Assembly (NCBI GenBank): GCA_964020085.1
Contig: OZ026597.1
Location: 20,556,521-20,620,520 of the forward strand
Length of the DNA stretch: 64,000 nt
Reading direction: 5' to 3'
Source of the DNA: Micromussa lordhowensis
Taxonomy: Eukaryota; Cnidaria; Anthozoa; Scleractinia; Lobophylliidae
Shown: piece after piece, positions 1 to 9,958 of the stretch
How the letters are laid out: each line of letters opens with the position of its first letter
Position numbering within the stretch: position 1 is the first letter of the stretch
The notes under the pieces: model-generated
The model's database searches: none
What the model was told of the DNA's origin: nothing
What the model saw: only the letters and a program-made list of their open reading frames with translations
Translations under genes and position numbers: made by a program

Positions 1-769
1 GACCGTCGGTGACAGTAATGTTATATTAAACTTTGTGGCGAAGAAGATAAGCACGTTGACATGTATATTTTTATAAACATTGTCGGGCTAGTGTTGTTAT
101 ACACTTTCTGTTACACCAGGTGTGCTCTTTTTAAAGTTTATAATAAAGATTGCGGTATCTCTCAGACTAGTGACATTGAGAGAAAGGTGAAATTCTCTTT
201 GTATCTGTGTACGTATTACATTAGCGTGTGACCTTAGCCTGCTCTCCTCGCCCTCCAAAGTGTTATTTTGTGTGCAGATACAGAACGGGTTTTCACGGCT
301 CTACGCCATCTTGAGAGAAGCCTGTGAGGAGGATCTGTAGTCGAGGGCGAAAGAAAAAGCGGGAAGACGAGAGAGGAGAAAAGAGAGAGGAGGGAAGACG
401 TCGCCCCAACACCACACTATTCCCGCTCAGCCACTTCACTCTCAGCCAGTTGCTAAGCTCTCGGCCTCCCTAGCCACAACTAAACCCTTCCGTGTGACGT
501 GCTGATAGAGGACCTTTAAAGAGAGGTTTTACCATGCGATTAAAGATTTAGACAAGTAGAAACTATAGTCATGGTATACTCGTGAAATGAAGAAATAATT
601 TCACTGGTCACCATTTGATTACCCCATGAATTCTGGAGGTCAGAAGTCGGGTTGTTTAATCGAATTCATTTAGGTAGCCAAGTGAAATAGACTACAAAAA
701 CGTATTATGGCAGTTCTATAGGCAGAACGCTATCTTCAGAGCAGCAGAACGCTACAATCATGGACAAAA
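1..769. other. no gene recognised
   Basis: No coding exon, RNA gene or clear repeat was recognised here. There is a purine-rich stretch near 340-400 and an AT-rich remainder. The far end may hold degraded 5' sequence of the LINE that becomes recognisable after about 1000. Confidence 0.4.
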
Positions 770-2315
770 GTGTTGACACATTTGAGCAAAACAAACGCTT
801 TCTATCGGCGTCCTTCCGTAATATCAAAAAGCATCTTTTTTTTCGATATCCAGCACCCCTCTGCCCCTATTCAATGCTGCAATACGCTCCGTGGACACTT
901 TGATCTGGTTACAACATTGAAAGGGGGAGAGGGGGTCGAAATGTTAAAATTAGACATGTGTTCAAATGTCAGTTCTATGATAATCAGAAGTGTGTTGACC
1001 AAGTTCTATTGTCTTGTTCTCTGCCTTGACGTGCTGTTGCCTGTTATTTCACGAATTGTAAATCTTTCGCTATCGTGTGGCCATTTTCCTGTCGAGTGGA
1101 AAGAAGCTTTGGTTACTGGCCGATCCTTTAGAAACCTGGCTTTTAGATCCGACTCAGTTGAACAACTTCCGCCCTGTCAGTAACTTGCACTTTATATCAA
1201 AACTGACAGAGCGTGCTGTTTTCGATCAAATTCACAGTCATATGAGTCGATTCGCTCTTTACCCAACCTTACAGTCCACCTACCGTAAGGGTCATAGCAC
1301 AGAAACGGTGCTACTGAAGGTACAGAATGACATTCTCATGAATATGAATTGCAAGCATGTAACTCTTCTAGTTCTTCTAGATTTGAGTGCTGCGTTTGAC
1401 ACAGTCGACCACGATATCTTGCTTGCTCGTCTTAAGTCAAGTGTCTGCATTAATGGCACTGCTTTGAACTGGTTTACGTCTTATCTTAGTAACAGGTCGC
1501 AGCGAGTCTCGCTAAATGGTTGTATATCTGACAGTTTTAGGCTACCTCATGGCGTTCCACAAGGTTCGTGTTTGGGCCCCTTGTTGTTTACTATTTACTC
1601 TAGTAAACTCTTTGAAGTCATCAAATACCATCTACCTCAGGCACATGCTTACGCTGACGACACCCAGCTTTACTTGTCGTTTAGTCCTGACTCCGCTACT
1701 AATCAGGCTGATGCGGTCGTTGCCATGGAGCGCTGTATACTGGACATTCGTACGTGGATGCTTACGGATAAGCTCAAACTTAATGATGATAAAACTGAGT
1801 TCATGTTCATTGGTACAAAACAGCAACTTTCTAAAGTAAATATTGATAGCCTCACCGTAGGGAACATTGATGTTGCTGCTGTCACTGTGGCAAGAAATTT
1901 AGGGACATGGTTCTATTCTAACCAGAATCTCCAGGAACAGATCCACAAAACTTGCAAATCTGGGTTTTTCTATTTACACAACATTCGGCGCAGCCGAAAG
2001 TATCTGTCACAGGAATCTGCACGCACTCTGATCCATGCTCTTATTATGGGTCGTATTGATTACTGCAACAGCCTTCTTTTTGGTTTACCCTCTGTTCATC
2101 TACTTAAACTGCAACGCTTGCTGAATGCTGCTGCTCGGCTTATATCTAACGTTCCTCGGTATAGCCACATAACACCAATACTATGTTCGTTACATTGGCT
2201 TCCTGTCAAATTTCGTATTGATTTTAAAATACTTCTTCTCACTTTCAAAGCTATATATGGTCACGCACCTGGTTACTTGACTGACCTAATTGCTATTAAA
2301 GTGCCTATGAAGTGA
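770..2315 (+). pseudogene. CR1/L2-like LINE reverse transcriptase, 5'-truncated and frameshifted
   Basis: Reverse-transcriptase part of a non-LTR retrotransposon. A first frame (to 1183) ends with a thumbprint of the RT N terminus (CLDVLLPVISRIVNLSL, then HFPVEWKEALV). The reading then moves to the frame of 1077-2315, which has NNFRPVSNLHFISKLTERAV, the catalytic block DLSAAFDTVDH, the GVPQGSCLGPLLF turn and the YADD active site, then the thumb and C-terminal helices. A frameshift near 1115-1130 separates the two. No endonuclease is visible upstream, so the copy is 5'-truncated. It stops at 2313-2315 just after APGYLTDL, short of the usual C-terminal tail. The coordinates of the 5' edge are uncertain. 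Residue patterns fit the CR1/L2 group; the exact clade cannot be settled by eye. Not expected to be functional. Confidence 0.85.
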
Positions 2316-2902
2316 AAAATAATTTGTGCTTATTTGAAAGGCCTTTTAAAATGCAGAAGAATGGTGTTTTTCTTTTTGAAATATCTTTTTTCGTTTTAGA
2401 GATATTGAGGTTTTTCTATTATGTAAATTAGATCAGTGATGACGTCATATTGTTTGCAACTAAAAAGTGGAAAATACTGAATAAACGATATCTCTGGAAA
2501 TATTGAAGCAGTGTTCTTGAAACTTGGCACCACAAATGTGCATCAAAAAAGAAACAAAATGACGACCTTAGTGCTGTTGCCATGACAACGGTTTTGCCGC
2601 TGGTGCTGTGTCAATAAAAACAGAAATTCCCAGTTTTGTCTTAAAACAAGAACCATCTACCCTGCCCAATCTAATGATGACAGTGAAGACAATATAAGAA
2701 CTATGTCTGTTCCAAGTAGGACCCTTTGGCTCACTTTAGAGATTGCAAATGGGGATATTTACTTTTTTGACCGAGAGAGACTGGAGCCAAAAGAGTTGCT
2801 ATGGCAACAGCATTAAGGGATTTGCATTCCATCGAGTGGAAACTAACAATGTTTATAAACACTAGGGTGCTGAGACTGCACTGTACGGACTGGAAATCAT
2901 CT
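2316..2902. repeat. gene-free stretch, probable dispersed repeat
   Basis: AT-rich sequence following the LINE fragment, with a TGACGTCA palindrome near 2440. No ORF or exon is convincing. It reads like an unclassified dispersed repeat, but no second copy was found in the window. Confidence 0.25.
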
Positions 2903-3229
2903 TCAAGTGAAAACCATTTCATAATATGTAGAATCAGGATCCCAGATAAAGTCACCAGGAGATGTAAACTTGTTTGTATGATTCAGTTGGCAGAGTTGTT
3001 TGTTCGTCTTGTAGTTAAAACTAAAACAGGTTCTCGTGCTCAGGCACATCATGGCACAATCTAGTTCACTGTCCGTATGCAGCGACATGATCACGTGACC
3101 TCGTAAGGCGGACATTTCCTTTACAAGAGGAACCATGGCTTCATGTTTTCTTACAACTAAAGCGAGAAGACAAAAACAATATATGACTAAAGAAAATAAT
3201 GTTAAGAATATCGTCAGATTTCCGATTTT
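2903..3229 (-). CDS. PAN/apple-domain exon, start not found
   Basis: Open minus-strand segment of 108 codons ending in TGA at 2903-2905. An acceptor-like site (CACACACAG) precedes it at 3229. The N-terminal third is strongly hydrophobic (GNLTIFLTLFSLVIYCF...) and could be a signal peptide or signal anchor. It is followed by a PAN/apple-like module: LRGHVIMSLHTDSELDCAMMC, TCFSFNY, QLCQLNH, then YYEMV near the end. The cysteine spacing (DC-3-C, TC, LC) is typical of the small PAN domains common in extracellular cnidarian proteins. There is no ATG upstream of the hydrophobic stretch, so either an upstream exon supplies the start or this is a relic. It lies downstream of, and on the same strand as, the VWA gene, so it could be a further exon of that gene or a separate gene. 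Confidence 0.5.
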   Translation of the reverse strand, partial: KIGNLTIFLTLFSLVIYCFCLLALVVRKHEAMVPLVKEMSALRGHVIMSLHTDSELDCAMMCLSTRTCFSFNYKTNKQLCQLNHTNKFTSPGDFIWDPDSTYYEMVFT

Positions 3230-3599
3230 CTGTGTGTGCCAGAACAGAACTTAACTGGCAACAGACTAGCTGATGCAGTTCTTCTCAAAACCGACAACTT
3301 CTGTAAAAAAAAATATCAGTGTATAGTCCACAAAAGGAATTAAAGGCGCAGAAATCACGAATAAATGCATTTGGCTTAGAAATTTATCAAAAATAAATGC
3401 ATTAGCCTGTGACAAGAGAAAATGAGGTCATGGTCTCTTGCCTGTGAGAAATGTTTTAAAAGATTCATTTAACAAGAACATCATTTACCTTGGTTGTAGG
3501 GACGTACTAGAAAAACAACTGGTCTCGCCCCTTATTTTTCAAGCTTATGTAGCTCTCTTCAACTTGGTTCCGTTAACTTGCGAAAAAATCGACTGATAT

Positions 3600-3720
3600 T
3601 TCCTCATACGGACGTCACTTTCACGCTCTTTGCCGTCGTCGCGCAATCTTCGTAGGTCAGAAAGATTGCGTGACGAGCTCAAAGGGCGTCTGCGTTGTAG
3701 GCTACTACTGTGTCCAAAGT
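3600..3720. repeat. short imperfect fold-back repeat
   Basis: The arms CGCAATCTT (about 3644) and AAGATTGCG (about 3662) can pair, flanked by CTCTTTG and CAAAG. The segment ends in a GGGCGTCTGCGTTGTAGGCTA-type tail that recurs in related form near 20525. It is probably a small MITE end. Confidence 0.35.
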
Positions 3721-3791
3721 ATTGTTTTTATGAAGTATCAAAGTATAAAAGTGGTTGAATTTTCACAAGCAAAACGTAATAATATTTGCCT

Positions 3792-3992
3792 TCAAACACC
3801 AACACAGAGAAATTGAAGGTGACGTCGTTCTTTTAGAGTGACTACGAGAACGGTGTCGTCTCTCGTGATTTCAAGGTAACTGCAAATTCCTCGCGTCCAC
3901 CCCACCCCAGTAACAATTACAGGCGTCAATTCCCCTTCAGAACACACCATCTTGTCAAATGCCTGAAGTATGTCCGTGGACAGGCTATTCAC
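3792..3992 (-). CDS. possible alternative VWA C-terminal exon
   Basis: After an acceptor-like AAGCACACAG the minus strand reads VNSLSTDILQAFDKMVCS, which looks like the last helix of a VWA domain ending in its usual cysteine. The frame stays open to a stop at 3792-3794. The VWA gene upstream already ends its own last helix (DITSEVTAMLC) with a stop at 4065-4067. This segment may therefore be an alternative last exon, used if splicing leaves the preceding exon early, or a relic of a second VWA domain. Its 3' boundary is unresolved. Confidence 0.35.
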   Translation of the reverse strand: MNSLSTDILQAFDKMVCSEGELTPVIVTGVGWTRGICSYLEITRDDTVLVVTLKERRHLQFLCVGV

Positions 3993-4064
3993 CTGTGTGC
4001 TTGTTAATGTAGTACAACTGAAATGAAAATTTATATGCTAGCCGTGTTTGCTATATTACATACC

Positions 4065-4267
4065 TTAACACAACATTGCAGTAACTTCACTAGTAATGTC
4101 TCCTTTGACCGGTGAGTCGGGTTCAAAAGAAGGAAAGATTACGACCTGGTCTTGGGATGACACGATCTTTTGTAACATTTTTTTCTCAACTGGGCTGATA
4201 CCCAATCCAACGATCACAATTCCGTCATCTTTTACTTGCTGTGAAAAGTTTAATGCCCGGTCTGGAT
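4065..4267 (-). CDS. VWA gene exon 5: domain end and stop
   Basis: Acceptor CTTCACACCAG; it then encodes PDRALNFSQQVKDDGIVIVG and continues to DITSEVTAMLC and TAA at 4067-4065. A strong donor (GTATGT at 4063-4058) lies just after the stop, which leaves open an extended or non-coding downstream exon. Confidence 0.65.
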
Positions 4268-7200
4268 CTGGTGTGAAGAAAGGAACTGTAACAGTTAATA
4301 TGAAAACCAAAACTTGAGCAGATGATGGGGACGATATTGTATTGCACTACATAGCGCTGAATGAACAATGATAAAAATTTTTTAGTAATAAAAAAGATTA
4401 CCGCTTCTACCTTAGAAAAGTAGGTAGTCCTATACTTGTGTTCTCATCCGGGGAAATTCGTAATTGATGTTACGTTACCCATCCTCTAACTATTAATTGA
4501 TGTCTGTTATAAAAAACCAGCAAAATAGCACGAGATCTTTTGTCAAAAGTAATTGTAAGGTACAACAATAGCTGTTATCGTCGTCGTTATTGTTGTTGCT
4601 CTTGTTGTTTTTGTTGTTTACGCGATTAATTATCAAAAGAAAACAAATTTAGAGGAAGAGATGTTTACTTTGCTTGTTTCTTAATGGCGTTCACTCAGAT
4701 ATTCAATTAACCTTTACACTATTGAAAGGGCTGTGTCCGAAAAACGGAAAGAGTCCCAAATTTGTATGTTAATTTCGAATTGGGTTCATAAAGTTGTACA
4801 ATTAAGGTCTCTCGATACAGTTTTTTTTATATAGATATATTTCTACTTGCCATACACCATAGTTTAAAGCATTGGTATTAGCCTTTCCATATCACATCTG
4901 GTTCGCGCAAAATTCGTGTTTTACCGATTTTAAGTGCTTTAGTTTATTGTTTCCATAGAAATATCGATTGCGTGAAGAAATACATAGTACCAAACTTCAA
5001 TCCATTTCCAATTACTGGTGTCATTTTGATAGCGAAATGCAAATACTTGGTATGGTCCAGAAAAAAAGCAAAAAAAAAAAACAACTGTAAAATGGTTTTG
5101 TTGTGACGTCTTCAGTTAATGTACTCTAGCTATTTGATCGCACGTTTGGTAAACAGACAGTCATAGATACTTCTGTTTTTCAACTTACAGATGAAATCAG
5201 CATCCGTGGCAATAACGAGGACACGTGCAACCAGACTGCGTGCCCCCTCAGCCGATGAAAACAGTCTACGAGCCTCACTGAACGCAGTGTCCATATTTGA
5301 GCCCCCTCCAGGATGAGATAAACTAAGTATAGCCTTGTGAATAGATGTGATGTCTTGTTTGTTCTTGAAAAAATAATGATCATTGACAGAATCCGCAAAC
5401 GTCATCAACGCCACGTGAGTTCCTAGAAAGAAGAGAAACAAGCAAAGACTCCGTTTTGTGTATAAACTAAAACCCAGCTCACAGCAAATAGACATTATTT
5501 GTAAATTAAACCAAGTAAAAGCTGTAACTCCTAAATAAACAATTGAGACCTTTTACGGGTCATTATATTCTCACTTTCATTACGTTCACATTCCAACCGA
5601 TATTGACCTGGTTAACGCTTATTCTCAGCCCCAGTCCACACTACACAGAAGGAAATGTACAAATTCCTCCGGCGTAGTGTGGACCGATTCTCAATCATCA
5701 TGGCATGACATTGCATTGTCTTGCATTGCAGGGGGCGTTCAGAATCTCGACTGTCAAATTGACGATGGAAAATGAAGACATTTGATACGTATTGGTAACA
5801 AAGTCAGGATGGCCGAGTGGTCTAAGGCGCTGTGTTCAGGTCGCAGTCTACTCTTGTGGGCGTGGGTTCGAATCCCAACCCTGATATTAACATTTTATTT
5901 TACTTTATCAGAAATCATAAAGAAAATGTTATAAGAGAATTTATTATATCTCTCAGTTATTACGCGCACTGTGATTGGTCAATTTAGCGGGCTGTATAAT
6001 AGAGTGCGGCCCGCTAACATTGTTGCCAAAATGTTTCGTGATTTATCACCAAGTGTTCTTAACTTTTATGGCAAGTAAAAGATTAAAACTTTCCTTTACT
6101 TTAAATTGTGTATAACGTGCTAACGACTATTTCAAATTGACTTATGTTGCTTTCGACGTGCTTCATAAATTTGAAGCCGTTCCGTGTGAATAGAAATCAT
6201 TCTCGAACACGTCAGACACACAGTAGAGATATAATAAATATCTTACTAACCTCGTCTTCTCGGTCCTTACTGTAAGTTACGGACCCTCTAGGTAAGTTAT
6301 GGCACGTGCGCTTCGCGCTTAGGCCATAAATCAAAGAGGAAAAAACTCGGTTCGTAAATTACAGTACGGTCCTCGAACTCGGTTAGTAAGAGGTATGTAT
6401 ATATTACCAGTAGAAGAGATAACGAATTGTGAGGTAACTTGTTGAATCATGTTCTTCAAAGCGCCAAAGTCATGCGTGTGAATGCTTCCTGATGCATCAA
6501 ACATAAAGGCTACATCCATGACAGCAGGGCATTCTGGAAAAAGAAACCAAGTCATACTTAAATCAAATAAATACTTTTATTATATGGCTTGTGTTTGCAG
6601 CGGATATAACGCGCGCTCAGATTGGCTAATTCTAGGGCATTATTATCCGAAGACCCCAAGGGCCGATTAACGGCCTGTAAAAACAGTTAGTTAGAAGTTA
6701 GTTAATAAGTTAGAAGCCGTATAATAAACAAATTATACACGTTCGGTCTAAGAGGTCACGTGATGACTCGACACGGGTAGGACGCACGAGTTGCATCGAA
6801 GTTGGTCACTCTCATTTTCTCGACGAATGACGATCTTCTAAGCTCCATAAACGTTCTATATGAGTGTGAGAACCAGATCTAGAACCTTACAAATGTCCAA
6901 CACCGACTCAACCTCAAACAAGCTGGACGTCGTCCTTGCCAAAATGGACGTCTTACTCAAGCCAAGAGACTTCCAAGAAACAAAGTTGAATGGTATCCTT
7001 GAGAAATTATTATCTAGTTTAGAGAGGTCACAGAAAAGAAAAACACGCTGCCGACGTTGATGCCCTGGACGCGCAAATCAAAGCGAGCCGTGAAGAATTA
7101 GCGTCAGTTTATAAAAGATGGAGGACCTGGAAAATTGATCGAAGAGAAATAACATTGTTATCTGGAGCCTCGAGGAAGGTGCAGAAGCCGCATACAATTC

Positions 7201-9890
7201 CATACAAGGTTTCCTGAGGGTAGAATTCTTCGAGAAACACATGTAACTTCAAAATATTGAGGTGACGAGGGCCCATTGAACGAATGTCAACCAACGAGCC
7301 ACGGAGGTAGACACCTCTACGGTCAGGCCGATTCATATCTATCTTTTGAGTATTTTGACAAAGTTCAAATTCTTACAGTTGCTGCAAATGCTTTGAAGGA
7401 CAAACCCTTCCTGGACAGTCAGATTTTTATGTCTGATGATGTCTCAAAGAACCGTGACGTCCGTAAAGACCGAGCAAAGCTTCAAAAAGACTATCTCAAG
7501 GGGATTAAAGAAAGAATGTGTTGAATTTGCATTCATACCTTGGTCGCACCGGCACAAATTTGGCTCAAAGAAGAAACTGCTCAAAATTAAAGGCTTTCAA
7601 GCTTCCAGATGAGTAAATACGTTTAACCTCTTTGAAATTGATCTACTGATGGAGGAACATGTCCATCAGTGCTTTTGATGTTTATTAATATCTAGCTTAA
7701 ATATCTTCGTTTTCTCTCATCATTATAAGAATATTAATCTAAGTCATCTCGTTGCTAACATCCTGGTATTGAATGCTGAGATTGTTCGTTACGCTAGTTG
7801 TTGATTCGAGCTTAGATTTATTAACATTGATATTAACATCTCATTAATAGTTATTTTTAGAACACCGTGACTACCAGGGTACTATTGCAGTGTATGTCAA
7901 GTTTTAAGAGCTGAAATGTTTTTTTGGCTATATTTCAGTTTTCTTCATTAAGTATAAGATTTGAGTATAAGTAGGCTTGTTAAGTTCGAGTGATTATCGC
8001 CTTTATGTGGAGTGCATTGCAACCACAGACTGGTTAGAGCGCTTTCGTTTCTTTATGTATGTGTGTCTATGTTATTGTGTGTGTGTTGCTATTTGTTCTT
8101 GCCTACAATGCGCGAAAAACTTTACTGTTGAATGCAAGATTCTCTCTACTTTTAAATTGATGCCATGCAGATCAAAAAAATATATATCTCTAACATCTTA
8201 ACATTTAAAAAAGCGGCACTTACTCCATGAAATGAAACAACCTTTTACATACAGTTAAAATGTCGAGTAAACAAAACTCGAAGCCTGATACAATTAAATT
8301 ATTATCCTTTAGCGTGAGAGGCCTAAGAAACTTTAAAAAGAGAAGAACAATATTTTTCTGGTGCAGAAAGCAAAAAGCTGATTTGATATTTTTACAAGAC
8401 ACGCATTCGAGCAACGAGTGTGAGGCTCAGTGGAGAAAAGAATGGGGTGCAGAGATATTATTTCCTCATGGGAGTAAAAATGCCAGAGGTGTTGCAGTGC
8501 TTGTAAAGAACGACTTTGATATTTGGATATAATGTTGACTCAGGCAGATTCGAATGGAAGACTTTTGTTATTTAAAAAGCTTTGATCAACGAGGAAAAAC
8601 ATAATTATGGGAGGTGATTTTAATTGTCCTTTAAGAACTAATGATTTCGAAAATGAAGAAAACATAATTATGGGAGGTGATTTTAATTGTCCTTTGAATA
8701 TTAATCTGGATAAAAGAGGTGGAATTCAAATTCGTCGTAAAAGTCGTAAAATTGAAGAAATTCAAGATGAATTCAGTCTCCGTGACATTTGGCGTATAAA
8801 AAATCCAAATCAACAAAGGTTTACCTGGAGTCGCTGTTCTCCTTTTGTATTTTGTAGATTAGATTACTGGTTGATCTCGGATAAACTGCATGATTTAGTT
8901 ACAAATGTGGATAACTTGCCATCAATCAAATCGGACTTTAAAGTAAGGTAAAGTATCTATCATTAAAAATCTTCTTCTCCCTAAATTGGTATACATATTT
9001 TCTATCCTCTCACCTCCTTCAGAATTTATATCGCTGATTCAAACGATAATATATAAATTCTTGTGGAAAGGGTCTGATAAAATAACCAGAAGAGCTACAA
9101 TTTATAGTTCTGACTATGGTGGGTTAAATCTTACCGATCTAGAGACTTCCATCAAGTCACTTAGATTAGCATGGATTTTAAATCCTGGGCCCTCTCCCGG
9201 CATAAAAAGCTATCTTATATGGTCGTCCATTTGTTTCAATATTCGCTAAATCTAATTCGCTGTCGCTAAACTTTATTCGCTGTCGCTAAACTCCAATTCG
9301 CTGTCGCTAAATTCCACCCGCTGTCGCTAAATTCCATTCGCTGTCGCTAAATTCCATTCGCTGTCGCTAAATTCCATTCGTTGTCGCTAAATTCGCTGTC
9401 GCAATATTCATTTTGCTGTCGTTAAATTCCATTCGCTGTCGCTAAATTTCATTCGCTGTCGCCAAACTGAATTCGCATTCGCTAAATTCCATTCGCTGTC
9501 GCCAAACTTTTTTCGCATTCGCTAAATTTCATTCATATCCACAGCGGGCATGTAATATTCTGTTTATTATATAAACATACCAATGACGACGATTTTCCGA
9601 AGATTTCCGACCACTTTCTGAAGATTTCCGAAGATGCTCCAAAATTTTTGCGAGCCAGACGAACGTTCCGGACATTTTCCGAAGATTGCCGAAGATTTCC
9701 AAGGAGGGACCGGTGATGTTTCGATCATACAGCAACACATCTGAGTACTTTTTAAGAGATTATGTACCTATAGCAATGGTAATCTTAAGACTTATGAAAA
9801 CAACATGATGTTTCACGTGTGAAATATATATCTTATTAGACGCAAAATTCGCCTGCACGGACATCCCAATCGGGCTCGTCAAAATACGGT

Positions 9891-9921
<31 letters not shown>

Positions 9922-9925
9922 CAAC

Positions 9926-9958
<33 letters not shown>

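Noticed and set aside
1516..1885. Overlapping ORFs inside the 1.1-2.3 kb RT
   Set aside because: Other-frame shadows of the reverse transcriptase.
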